This document shows, piece after piece, positions 16,163-24,263 of a stretch of 64,000 nucleotides of DNA. The stretch is taken from positions 1 to 64,000 of the forward strand of contig CAKQMB010000004.1 in NCBI GenBank assembly GCA_934254825.1. Reading direction: 5' to 3'. The notes beneath the pieces were generated by a model that saw only the letters and a list, made by a program, of their open reading frames with translations, was not told the origin of the DNA and searched no databases. The DNA is from an uncultured Clostridia bacterium (lineage in GTDB: Bacteria > Bacillota > Clostridia > Christensenellales > Borkfalkiaceae). How positions within the stretch are numbered: the stretch's first letter is position 1; the number at the start of each line of letters is the position of its first letter. A program made the position numbers and the translations under genes.

Positions 16163-16441
16163 ATGCCAGCCAAGAATAAAACGAACCGTGGTCCGACGGC
16201 GTATTTTTGACTAATACGGCGTTCCGCTCACGTGTTATGCATAGAGTATTAACGCGCTCGCGCGCCTTGTCTTAGTCTAAAAATCCGCCGTCGGACTTGC
16301 AAGCAACCAAAACGCCGATATTTTTGATGATTTTTAGCAAAGACGAACGCCGACGTACTCGCCGTACTTCAAGTGAGTATTTGTCAAAAAGCGCGAAAAT
16401 TGCGGCGTTTTGGCATGGTTCGTATTATTCTTGTCTGGCAT
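16163..16441. mobile_element. 279-bp element with terminal inverted repeats, MITE-like or structured RNA
   Basis: Bases 16163-16190 and 16414-16441 are inverted repeats matching at 25 of 28 positions. Inside, 16191-16214 pairs with 16272-16296 and forms hairpin 1 (106 bases). A 10-base linker TTGCAAGCAA follows. The 11-base perfect pair 16307-16317/16403-16413 closes hairpin 2 (107 bases). The outer stem and both hairpins abut directly, so the whole segment folds into a three-way junction. It fills the gap between the rlmI stop codon (2 bases away) and the ribosome site of the MBL gene. It has no open frame of note. It could be a non-autonomous transposable element, a dispersed palindromic repeat, or a transcribed non-coding RNA. 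Confidence 0.75.
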
Positions 16442-16442
16442 A

Positions 16443-17606
16443 TTACATTACTTTTATTACCGCAACTTTGAGATATAAACTCTCGTCGTAGCCGATAAAC
16501 GTCGCATGATCTTTGTTCTGCATTCTCAGCTCCACGAGTTTTGCCGACACACCGCTTTCCAGAACGCTCTCTTTGACCATTTGCAAAAACAAATTAAGCG
16601 TTAAGTGTTGCGAACAACTGCAAGTGACTAAATAGCCGCCTTTTTTGACGAGTTTTAGTCCGTTGATATTAACGTCCTTATAACCCTTATAACCTTCCTT
16701 TATCGTATCCGAAGATTTCGTAAAAGCGGGCGGATCGAGAACGACTACGCCGAATTTGCGTTTTTCCTTTCTGTATTCTCTCAATTTTTCGAAAACGTCA
16801 GCCGTTTCGGTTTTTATTTCGAGACCGTTCAAACTTGCGTTTTCTTTAACCAAGTCGATAGCTTTCTGACTTATATCCACCGCCGTGACCTCGCTCGCGC
16901 CGTATTTTTTTGCGCAAAGCGAAAATCCGCCTTCGTTACAGAAACAATCGAGAACGGTTTTGCCTTTAACGTAATGTTTAAGATCGTCTCTGTTTTCTTT
17001 CTGATCGAGGAAATAACCCGTTTTCTGCCCGTTTTCGAGATCGACGATCATTTTCAATCCGTTCTCGACGATCGTTACCCTCGGGTCGAAATCACCGTAA
17101 ATAATACCTTTCCGCTCTTCTAAGCCTTCTTTAAGCCTGACGGCGACGTCGCTTCTCTCGTAAATTCCTTTCGGAGAAAAAATTTCGACCAAAAGACGAA
17201 TAAGCATATCTCTTATAACTTCCACGCCGAGCGATAAAAACTGCACGGAAAGATATTCGCCGTACTTATCGACGATAAGCCCCGGGATTAAGTCGGACTC
17301 GGCGAACACGGCTCGATAATTGTCGTCGTAACCGAGTTCTTGTCTGAATTTCACGGCTTCGACAATTCTCTTCCGATAAAAATCTTCGTCAATGACTTCC
17401 TGCTTTCTCGTAAGCATTCTGACGATTATTTTAGAATGGTGATTTATCGTTCCGAGACCTATAAACCTTCCGTCCGCCCCGCGAACCTCGGCAACCGAGC
17501 CTTGTTTGTCCTTACCATCGATTTTCCAAACCTCGTTTGCAAAAACCCACGGATAGCCGTTAAGAATTTTCTTTTCTTCGTTCTTTTTAAGATATACCGT
17601 ATACAT
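16443..17606 (-). CDS. rlmI: 23S rRNA (cytosine-5)-methyltransferase, RlmI type
   Basis: 387 residues. An N-terminal PUA domain (about 1-75; LNGYPWVFANEV) is followed by a central RNA-binding part and a Rossmann methyltransferase domain (VLDCFCNEGGFSLCAKKYGA for AdoMet binding, VVLDPPAFTKS, and TCSCSQHL carrying the catalytic cysteine). RlmI of E. coli makes m5C1962; the same target here is an inference. The start was set at the ATG one base after the sdaA stop; the frame is open eight codons upstream. The ribosome site is weak (AAAG), so translation probably depends on coupling to sdaA. Confidence 0.88.
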   Translation of the reverse strand: MYTVYLKKNEEKKILNGYPWVFANEVWKIDGKDKQGSVAEVRGADGRFIGLGTINHHSKIIVRMLTRKQEVIDEDFYRKRIVEAVKFRQELGYDDNYRAVFAESDLIPGLIVDKYGEYLSVQFLSLGVEVIRDMLIRLLVEIFSPKGIYERSDVAVRLKEGLEERKGIIYGDFDPRVTIVENGLKMIVDLENGQKTGYFLDQKENRDDLKHYVKGKTVLDCFCNEGGFSLCAKKYGASEVTAVDISQKAIDLVKENASLNGLEIKTETADVFEKLREYRKEKRKFGVVVLDPPAFTKSSDTIKEGYKGYKDVNINGLKLVKKGGYLVTCSCSQHLTLNLFLQMVKESVLESGVSAKLVELRMQNKDHATFIGYDESLYLKVAVIKVM

Positions 17607-17607
17607 A

Positions 17608-18807
17608 TTATTCTTTATATAATTTTGCAAGTCCGCCTTTTGCGGTTTCCCTGTAATTGTTGCCCAGATCTCTACCCGTTTCGTACATTGTTCTGACTGC
17701 GTCGTCGAACGAGATTTTTCTGCTGCCCGTTATAAACATCGGAAGGGTTACTTCGTTCAGCGCACGAAGAGCCGCAACCGCGTTTCTTTCGATGCACGGA
17801 ATCTGCACAAGCCCGCAGATCGGGTCGCATGTAAGCCCGAGGTGATGCTCGATTGCAATCTCAGCGGCATATTCTATCTGATCGAGATTCATTCCGTAAA
17901 GTTCGGCGACGGCAGCCGAAGCCATTGCGCACGCAACGCCGATTTCAGCCTGACAACCGCATTCCGCGCCGCTTATCGACGCGTTCGTTTTAACGAGATT
18001 GCCGATAATCCCCGCGCAGGCGAGAGCCTTTAAAATTTCCCGTTCGGGAACTTCGTTTTTTTGTTCGAGATAATATAAAACCGCCGGCAGAACCCCGCAC
18101 GAACCGCAGGTGGGCGCGGTTACTACCGTTCCGCCCGAAGCGTTCGTTTCGGAGCATGCGAAAGCATATGCGCATACGATCCTGTTCTGCTTTGCTATCG
18201 ACGATTCGTTAAGCGCGTACTGCTCGAAAAGCGTTTTTGCCTTTCTTTCGGTTTTCAGTTCGCCCGGCAGAACTCCGCTTACCGAAAGCCCCGATTTTAT
18301 GCAATTTTTCATCGCTTCCCATATCTCTTTAAGATACGAAAAGAAATCGCCGCCCTCGAATATTTCCGCATATTCCCAAAGCTTTAAATTATTCTGTTCG
18401 CAAAACGTTTTGATCTCGTCGAAACTTCCGTGCGGATAAATTTCTTTTTCTTCTATCGGTTTTCCGTTTTCGGTTACGATCGCGCCGCCCCCGACGCTGT
18501 AAAATATTTCTTCTCCGATTTTTTCGCCGCTTTTGAATGCTCGGAACATCATTTTGTTCGGATGACGGAATTCGCCTTCCGTCTCGCCGAAAATAATCTC
18601 CGTAACGTCATACCCGAGCGTTTCCGAAATAATTTTGTCGGTAAGATGTCCTTTACCCGTTGCCGAAAGCGAACCGTATAAAGTCACCTCGAATTTATCC
18701 GCGCAAGGATATTCGGATCTGAAAATTTTAGAAGCTTTTTCGGGTCCCATGGTGTGTGAACTCGAAGGTCCTCTGCCTATTTTGTAAAGGTATCTTAACG
18801 ATTTCAT
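17608..18807 (-). CDS. sdaA: L-serine dehydratase (L-serine ammonia-lyase), iron-sulphur, single chain
   Basis: 399 residues. It converts L-serine to pyruvate and ammonia using a [4Fe-4S] cluster. The N-terminal beta part begins with IGRGPSSSHTMGP, and the catalytic alpha part contains TAPTCGSCGVLP, GAECGCQAEIG and CDPICGLVQIPC, which supply the cluster cysteines. Both halves are fused, as in E. coli SdaA, while many Clostridia carry separate sdaAA and sdaAB. The length is about 50 residues short of E. coli SdaA, but all motifs are present. It overlaps the upstream C_GCAxxG gene by four bases and is followed at once by rlmI. Confidence 0.92.
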   Translation of the reverse strand: MKSLRYLYKIGRGPSSSHTMGPEKASKIFRSEYPCADKFEVTLYGSLSATGKGHLTDKIISETLGYDVTEIIFGETEGEFRHPNKMMFRAFKSGEKIGEEIFYSVGGGAIVTENGKPIEEKEIYPHGSFDEIKTFCEQNNLKLWEYAEIFEGGDFFSYLKEIWEAMKNCIKSGLSVSGVLPGELKTERKAKTLFEQYALNESSIAKQNRIVCAYAFACSETNASGGTVVTAPTCGSCGVLPAVLYYLEQKNEVPEREILKALACAGIIGNLVKTNASISGAECGCQAEIGVACAMASAAVAELYGMNLDQIEYAAEIAIEHHLGLTCDPICGLVQIPCIERNAVAALRALNEVTLPMFITGSRKISFDDAVRTMYETGRDLGNNYRETAKGGLAKLYKE

Positions 18808-19256
18808 AATAAGTTTCTCTCTTTCAATTCGTTTTCGAGTATATCAGCGGCGTATCTGCAAAGCTCTGCGCAAGGGCGTTTCTTTTTATATTCGGCTGTT
18901 CTTTCGGACGGATTTTCCGAAGATAATTTGACCGTTTCCCCAAGCAGATCTCTGCAAACGATCGAGCCGTTATCGGCTTTGAATTTCTCTCCGAGCTTTC
19001 TTATGAGCGCGTAATGTTCGGCTTTGGAAATTCCGTTTTCGCCGTCGAACCCGCATAAAAGCCCTAAGACTATGCAAACGCCCGAAAACGTTCCGCAAAC
19101 CTCGCGCATTCTGCCGAAGCCTCCGCCGAACGACGAAGCGATTTTTACCGTATCGTCTGTTTTTTCGGGGAAAAGATCACCGAACGCGAGGACTACCGCC
19201 TGCGCGCAATTATAACCATCGTTAAAATATGAAAAAGCCTTATCTCCTCTTGACAT
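18804..19256 (-). CDS. C_GCAxxG_C_C family redox-type protein
   Basis: 150 residues. It has the family pattern: YNCAQAVVLAF near residue 16, FGGGFGRMREVCGTFSG (about 44-60), a third cysteine in LGLLCGFDG, and C-terminal cysteines in IVCRDLLG and PCAELCRYAA. The family is widespread in anaerobes and thought to bind metal or take part in redox reactions; its function is not established. It overlaps sdaA by ATGA, so the two are coupled, which may mean a link to serine dehydratase or its cluster. GAGG lies before the ATG. Confidence 0.85.
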   Translation of the reverse strand: MSRGDKAFSYFNDGYNCAQAVVLAFGDLFPEKTDDTVKIASSFGGGFGRMREVCGTFSGVCIVLGLLCGFDGENGISKAEHYALIRKLGEKFKADNGSIVCRDLLGETVKLSSENPSERTAEYKKKRPCAELCRYAADILENELKERNLL

Positions 19257-19271
19257 ATCGATTACCTTTTG

Positions 19272-19300
19272 TTGACTTAACCTGTTCTTTGTGATAAAAT
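19272..19300 (+). promoter_or_regulatory. Sigma-A promoter whose start site falls on the ATG of the next gene
   Basis: -35 TTGACT (19272-19277), a 17-nt spacer and -10 TAAAAT (19295-19300). The expected start, 7-8 bases after the -10, is 19307-19308, exactly the A of the ATG at 19308. There is no Shine-Dalgarno sequence. Confidence 0.75.
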
Positions 19301-19307
19301 GTTGTTT

Positions 19308-20495
19308 ATGGATAAATTATTGTTTAACGACCGTCTTACGATAAAAACTTACGAAGACGGAAACATAAAAGAATACTCTTCGGATTTCCACACGAACTAT
19401 ATCGAATCGGCAAGAAAAGCCGTGAAAAACAACGAATGGAAAACTCAGGGCGCGGGCGCGAGATTTATGCGCGAAGGATCCGACGAGGATGCGTACGATG
19501 AAAAAACCGACGTTTCTTACTTCAATTCTCTCGAATTTTTCGCGTCACCCGACGATATTATCTATTCGATCACCGTCAACGAGCTTTCGGGCGTAATGAA
19601 AAAAGACCTGACAGCCGACAAGGATAGCGAAAGTCACGTTATCCACTCCCGCGAAGATATGTACTGCGGGGCTTACCCGAACAAATCAAACGACAAATTC
19701 GTAACTTGCATAAAAACGGGTTACGAAAACGCGCATCTCGCCGTTTACGACTTGAAAACGGACGATTATATGACTCTTACCGACGGCGACAGTTGCGATT
19801 TCGACGCTGTATTTTCCCGCAATAACGACTCGCTTGTTTATTTCGCAAGCAAAGGCGTGGGAAGAAACAGCGACGGCGACTTCGTTAAATTCTCCCGTTC
19901 GTCGATTTTGTCTTATGATTTCTTTACCGGAGATATCGACGAAATACTTTCCGATCCCGACAAATCCCTGACAAAACCCCGCGACGACGGGAACGGAAAT
20001 CTATATTACATATCCCGCCCTGAAGACAAAGAACATAAAATAAGTTTTTTCAGGCTGCTTCTCGATATTATCCTCATTCCGTGGAAACTTCTGAAAGCTC
20101 TTTACTATTTTGCCGAGCTTTTCACTATGATGTTTACGGGAAAAGGCTTCACCGAAAAATCGGCAAACCCCGCAAAAACGATGAAACGATCGCAAGGTAT
20201 GATCGTGATCGACGACAACCTAATAAACGCCGACGAAGAATACAAGAAAAATCTTCGTCATAAAGACAATTTTGCAGGCGTTGCTCCGTGGTCGTGGCAA
20301 CTTGTGAAACGCCTCGACAGCGGCGAAACGACGCCCATCGCCAACGGCGTTATCGATTACTGTCTGCTTTCAGACGGATCCGTCGCTTACACCAACGGTA
20401 AGCACATAATCGTAATCGGATCGGACGGCAAAAAAACAAAAATCGCCGACGCGGATCTTTGCACGAGAATTTCCTGTTTTAAAAGCCGTAAATGA
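19308..20495 (+). CDS. Unrecognised protein, possibly a beta-propeller with a membrane-active helix
   Basis: 395 residues from the ATG at 19308; an ATG at 19299 is in frame but lies inside the -10 box. I do not recognise the family. Repeated short strand pairs (VTCIKTGYENAHLAVYDLKT, SLVYFASKGVGRNSDGDF, NLYYISRPEDKEH, SVAYTNGKHIIVIGSDGKKT) suggest a TolB/WD-like propeller. One strongly hydrophobic stretch (about residues 247-275, LLLDIILIPWKLLKALYYFA) interrupts it and could sit in or on the membrane. There is no signal peptide. It is alone on the plus strand, between the divergent C_GCAxxG gene and the convergent recA. Confidence 0.7.
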   Translation: MDKLLFNDRLTIKTYEDGNIKEYSSDFHTNYIESARKAVKNNEWKTQGAGARFMREGSDEDAYDEKTDVSYFNSLEFFASPDDIIYSITVNELSGVMKKDLTADKDSESHVIHSREDMYCGAYPNKSNDKFVTCIKTGYENAHLAVYDLKTDDYMTLTDGDSCDFDAVFSRNNDSLVYFASKGVGRNSDGDFVKFSRSSILSYDFFTGDIDEILSDPDKSLTKPRDDGNGNLYYISRPEDKEHKISFFRLLLDIILIPWKLLKALYYFAELFTMMFTGKGFTEKSANPAKTMKRSQGMIVIDDNLINADEEYKKNLRHKDNFAGVAPWSWQLVKRLDSGETTPIANGVIDYCLLSDGSVAYTNGKHIIVIGSDGKKTKIADADLCTRISCFKSRK

Positions 20496-20531
20496 CGCTA
20501 TTGCAATTTAATAATTACGCTTTTATTTTAC

Positions 20532-20564
20532 TTGCGCCTTTTCCGATCGACGGAAAAGGCGCAA
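20532..20564. terminator. Hairpin between the unknown gene and recA
   Basis: A perfect 14-bp stem, 20532-20545 with 20551-20564, around loop ATCGA. The plus side has a T6 run 11-12 bases on and the minus side is A/T-rich, so it probably stops both converging transcripts. Confidence 0.7.
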
Positions 20565-20579
20565 AATTTATACTGTTTT

Positions 20580-21590
20580 TTACTTTTCGGAGTCCGTTTT
20601 ACCCTGCGCGACGGCTTCTCTTATCTTTGTTTCGATTTCTTTCGCGATTTCGGGATTGTTTGCAAGATATTCCTTCGCTTTATCTCTGCCCTGCGCGATT
20701 TTTTCTCCGTTATAAGAGAACCACGAACCGCTCTTTTCGAGAATTCCTTTTTCTACGCCGAGGTCTACGAGACAACCCGTCTGAGAAATTCCTTCGCCGT
20801 AAATAATATCGAACTCAGCCGTTTTGAACGGGGGCGCAAGCTTGTTCTTTACGATTTTTGCTTTCGTTCTGTTACCGAACATACCGTCGCTGTCCTTTAA
20901 CGCGTCGGCTTTTCTTACGTCTATTCTTACCGACGCATAGAATTTCAAAGCCTTACCGCCGGGCGTAACTTCGGGGTTTCCGAACATAACGCCGACCTTC
21001 TCTCTGAGCTGGTTGATGAAAATAACGCATGTCTTGGATTTATTCGTGATACCCGTGAGTTTACGAAGAGCCTGGGACATAAGTCTTGCCTGCAAACCGA
21101 CGTGACTGTCGCCCATATCGCCTTCGATTTCCGCCTTAGGCGTAAGCGCGGCAACCGAGTCTACGACAACGATATCGACCGCCCCGCTTCTGACAAGACT
21201 TTCGGTTATATCGAGAGCCTGTTCGCCCGTATCCGGTTGCGAAACGTACAAATCGTCGAGATTTACACCGAGTTTTGCGGCGTAAACGGGGTCGAGCGCA
21301 TGCTCCGCGTCGATAAACGCGGCAACGCCGCCCGCTTTTTGAGTCTGAGCGATAACATGCAACGCGACGGTTGTTTTACCCGAAGACTCGGGCCCGAAAA
21401 TTTCGATAATTCTTCCGCGCGGAACGCCTCCTATTCCCAAAGCCAGATCGAGCGTGAGACAACCCGTGGGGATAACGTCGATCGCGATATCGGCAGAACT
21501 CTGACCGAGTTTCATGATCGCCCCTTTTCCGTACTGCTTTTCGATCTCCTTTAAAACGAGATCGAGAGCTTTTTGTTTTTCTTCTAACAT
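20580..21590 (-). CDS. recA: Recombinase A
   Basis: 336 residues, normal length. It forms filaments on single-stranded DNA, performs strand exchange and triggers LexA cleavage. Walker A is GPESSGKT (residues 66-73), Walker B is VVVDSVAAL, and loop L2 lies around VGVMFGNPEVTPGGKAL. The acidic C-terminal tail is short and ends in GKTDSEK. AGGAGAT precedes the ATG. It is the last gene of the ftsK-rimO-pgsA-cinA-recA string, a common Clostridia order. No LexA-type operator was found directly upstream. Confidence 0.98.
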   Translation of the reverse strand: MLEEKQKALDLVLKEIEKQYGKGAIMKLGQSSADIAIDVIPTGCLTLDLALGIGGVPRGRIIEIFGPESSGKTTVALHVIAQTQKAGGVAAFIDAEHALDPVYAAKLGVNLDDLYVSQPDTGEQALDITESLVRSGAVDIVVVDSVAALTPKAEIEGDMGDSHVGLQARLMSQALRKLTGITNKSKTCVIFINQLREKVGVMFGNPEVTPGGKALKFYASVRIDVRKADALKDSDGMFGNRTKAKIVKNKLAPPFKTAEFDIIYGEGISQTGCLVDLGVEKGILEKSGSWFSYNGEKIAQGRDKAKEYLANNPEIAKEIETKIREAVAQGKTDSEK

Positions 21591-21617
21591 TTTATCTCCT
21601 GTCCGGGATTTACTCCC

Positions 21618-22328
21618 TTAAATATTTTTTACGCTTTTAATTGCAAGAAACAAAGCCGTCTGAACGCCCTTTTCGGTGATCTCCGCTCTGCTTCCTTCGA
21701 ATTTATATCTATATACCGAAATACCCTGCGTCGTTCCGACCGCAATATAACATAGCCCGACCGGGAAGCCCGATTCGTCGGTATTCGGTCCAGCAAGACC
21801 GGTCGTCGACAGAACTATATCGGACTTTCCTTCGTCTGAAAGTCCTTTTGCCATTTCTCCCGCAACCTGAGACGAAACGGGTTTGTTTACCCTTATCGCT
21901 TCTTCGGAAACGTTAAGCCTTTTGATTTTGGCTTCGCTGTCGTAAGCGACTACGCCTTCGTAAAACACGTTGCTCGCCCCCGGTACGGAAATAATTCTCG
22001 CGGAAAGATTTCCTCCCGTAAAAGACTCCGCAACGGAAATTTTGAATTTTCCGAGCTTTAAAATGTAAACGAGAACGTCCTGTAAACTCGCGTCGTACTC
22101 GGCATAAACGTTTTCGGGAAACGAAAGCACGAATTCCTGCGCCGCACGCACACAGTCTGCCTGCGACGATCCCTTAAAGGTTATTTTCGCGTCGAGTAAG
22201 TTTCTTTCGACGATTATTTCTGTATTATGATATATATTTTTTATCGAAACGATTTTGCTTTCGAGCTTGTCTTCCGAAATCCCGAACGCCTTTAAAACCG
22301 CTTCGCCGATATCGGTTTCTTCGTTCAT
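21618..22328 (-). CDS. CinA C-terminal domain protein (nicotinamide-nucleotide amidase, PncC type)
   Basis: 236 residues. The C-terminal 160 residues are the amidase domain: VAESFTGGNLSARIISVPGAS, FYEGVVAYDSEAK, TTGLAGPNTDESGFPVGLCYIA. This hydrolyses NMN to NaMN in pyridine nucleotide repair. The usual N-terminal MoCF domain of full-length CinA is missing; instead the first 75-80 residues are a short domain that I do not recognise. The start is the ATG that shares one base with the pgsA stop (TGATG), with AAAGG upstream. It lies between pgsA and recA, as in many Firmicutes. Confidence 0.85.
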   Translation of the reverse strand: MNEETDIGEAVLKAFGISEDKLESKIVSIKNIYHNTEIIVERNLLDAKITFKGSSQADCVRAAQEFVLSFPENVYAEYDASLQDVLVYILKLGKFKISVAESFTGGNLSARIISVPGASNVFYEGVVAYDSEAKIKRLNVSEEAIRVNKPVSSQVAGEMAKGLSDEGKSDIVLSTTGLAGPNTDESGFPVGLCYIAVGTTQGISVYRYKFEGSRAEITEKGVQTALFLAIKSVKNI

Positions 22329-22927
22329 CAACCTTTAAAAACCTCTCTGTTTTTTATAAGGTAGGAACAACCGGAAATTATCGTTAAAATAACAGAAATT
22401 CCGAAACATATAAGTCCGACGTAATCGAAAATTATTCCGACTGACGGCGCGATAACGAGCAAATCGCCCGTGATAAGCAAAACGATAATGGTTACATCCG
22501 TGAAAAACGTTTTAATCTTACCCGTCATTTCCGCGGCTAAAACGATACCTTTTTTCGCCGCCATCATACGAAGCGACGATACGACCATTTCTCTCGCCAT
22601 TATTATCGCGACGCCGACGCCGCCGTAAATCGTTCCGATCGTACCTAACTGATTGAAAACGTTTGTTTCGTAAGGATCGGAAATAAGAACTATAAGTCCC
22701 GACAAAACAAGCACTTTATCTGCAATAGGATCGAGAAACTTTCCGAGGTCGGTAACCATATTGTATTTTCTCGCAATATAACCGTCGAAAAAGTCGGTAA
22801 TCGAAGCTATCGTAAAAATACCGAGCGCGACAAAATAATGCCCCGTGAAAAAGCCGAGATAAAACGCCGTTATGAAAAACGGAATTAAAATCAATCTCAG
22901 CATCGTGAGTTTGTTTGGAAGATTCAT
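22328..22927 (-). CDS. pgsA: CDP-diacylglycerol-glycerol-3-phosphate 3-phosphatidyltransferase
   Basis: 199 residues, five or six membrane helices. It makes phosphatidylglycerol phosphate from CDP-diacylglycerol. The CDP-alcohol phosphotransferase motif is complete in DFFDGYIARKYNMVTDLGKF followed by LDPIADKVL (D-G-x2-A-R-x8-G-x3-D-x3-D, about residues 47-70). It sits one base after rimO, with GGAGG inside the rimO end. The N-terminal MNLPNKLTMLRLILIPFF is typical for the family. Confidence 0.95.
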   Translation of the reverse strand: MNLPNKLTMLRLILIPFFITAFYLGFFTGHYFVALGIFTIASITDFFDGYIARKYNMVTDLGKFLDPIADKVLVLSGLIVLISDPYETNVFNQLGTIGTIYGGVGVAIIMAREMVVSSLRMMAAKKGIVLAAEMTGKIKTFFTDVTIIVLLITGDLLVIAPSVGIIFDYVGLICFGISVILTIISGCSYLIKNREVFKG

Positions 22928-22928
22928 T

Positions 22929-24263
22929 TTATGCCTCCGTAGCCTCGCCGTAAAGATCGTAAGCGTCCGCTTTTTCTATCTTCACGTTATAGTATTCGCC
23001 CTGCCGTATCTCTCCGTCGTAAGTAAAATATACTTTTCCGTCGATTTCGGGAGCGGAAAAATATGCTCTGCCGTAAAAAGACTGCTTTTCGTAATCCACA
23101 CCGTCGCAAAGAACTTCGAGCGTTTTGCCTATGTAGCCTTTGTTTCTTTCTTTCGATACTTTTTTCTGCGTATCATAAAGTTTTTTAACTCTCGCTTCCT
23201 TAACGCTTTCGTCTATCTGCCCGGGAAGTTTATAAGCGGGCGTTCCCTCTTCTCTCGAATAAGCGAAAAATCCCGCGTTCGTAAGTTTCGCCGTTTTTAT
23301 AAACCCGACGAGGTTTTCGAACTGTTCGTCCGTCTCGCCCGGAAATCCCGCAATAAACGTAGATCTTATCGCGATATCGGGAATTTCACTTCTCAACTTA
23401 TCGAACAAACGAAGATAGCCTTCGCCTGTCCCCTGTCTGTTCATTCGCTTTAAAACCTCGGGCGAACTGTGCTGCAAAGGTATATCGAGATATTTGATGA
23501 TCTTTTTATTGTTCCCGATTTCCTCGATAAGTTCGTCGGTTATCTTTTCGGGGTAACAATACAAAAGCCTTACGGAATGTATATTGTCAAGCGCGGTAAG
23601 TTCTTTTAAAAGTTCGACAAGCTTGTTTTCGCCGTATAAATCCTCGCCGTATCTCGTTATGTCCTGCGCGACGAGAATAAGTTCTTTCACGTCGCCCAGG
23701 GCTTTTGCCTCTTCTATAAGATCTTCTTTCTTTTCCGAACGGTATTTACCGCGGATAGACGGGATAAGGCAGTAAGTGCAATGATTGTCGCAACCGTCCG
23801 CGATTTTAAGATAAGCGTAATGAAGAGGTGTTGTCACAACTCTTTTTTCAAGCTTGAACTCTTTCGCTTTGCCTACAAAGTTCACTCTTTCGCCGTTATA
23901 TGCGCGCTCGATCGCTTCGGGAAGAAGCTCGTAATCGGCTGTCCCCAGAAACACGTCCACTTCCGTGAACTCGTCGAACATATCGTTCACGAATTTCTGC
24001 GGCATACAACCCGTCAGAATAATTTTTTCGAGCCTGCCGCTTTTTCTTAATTCGTTTACCTCTAAAACCGTTTCGATCGCTTCTCTTCTCGAACTTTCGA
24101 GAAAGGCGCAGGAATTGACGATAATTATCTCGGCGTCCTCTTTGTCCTGCGTGATTTTGTCGCTGCCTAAAATCGCAAGCATTTTTTCGGTGTCGACTCT
24201 GTTTTTATCGCACCCGAGCGAAATCACGCCGATTGTTTTTTTCTTGAATGTATTAAACGTCAT
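22929..24263 (-). CDS. rimO: Ribosomal protein S12 methylthiotransferase RimO
   Basis: 444 residues. It adds a methylthio group to an aspartate of S12. The N-terminal UPF0004 domain carries cluster cysteines C18, C52 and C86 (ISLGCDKNRVDTE, VNSCAF, TGCMPQKF). The radical-SAM CxxxCxxC is in DGCDNHCTYC (C158, C162, C165), and a TRAM domain closes the protein. The GCDKNRVD start and the short linker favour RimO over the tRNA enzymes MiaB and MtaB. The ATG overlaps the end of ftsK by 11 bases and is preceded by GGAG. Confidence 0.95.
   Translation of the reverse strand: MTFNTFKKKTIGVISLGCDKNRVDTEKMLAILGSDKITQDKEDAEIIIVNSCAFLESSRREAIETVLEVNELRKSGRLEKIILTGCMPQKFVNDMFDEFTEVDVFLGTADYELLPEAIERAYNGERVNFVGKAKEFKLEKRVVTTPLHYAYLKIADGCDNHCTYCLIPSIRGKYRSEKKEDLIEEAKALGDVKELILVAQDITRYGEDLYGENKLVELLKELTALDNIHSVRLLYCYPEKITDELIEEIGNNKKIIKYLDIPLQHSSPEVLKRMNRQGTGEGYLRLFDKLRSEIPDIAIRSTFIAGFPGETDEQFENLVGFIKTAKLTNAGFFAYSREEGTPAYKLPGQIDESVKEARVKKLYDTQKKVSKERNKGYIGKTLEVLCDGVDYEKQSFYGRAYFSAPEIDGKVYFTYDGEIRQGEYYNVKIEKADAYDLYGEATEA

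Noticed and set aside
16163..16441. Reading the inverted-repeat element as an ordinary terminator of the MBL gene
   Set aside because: It is 279 bases long with two internal long hairpins and no U-run, and it lies upstream, not downstream, of the MBL gene.
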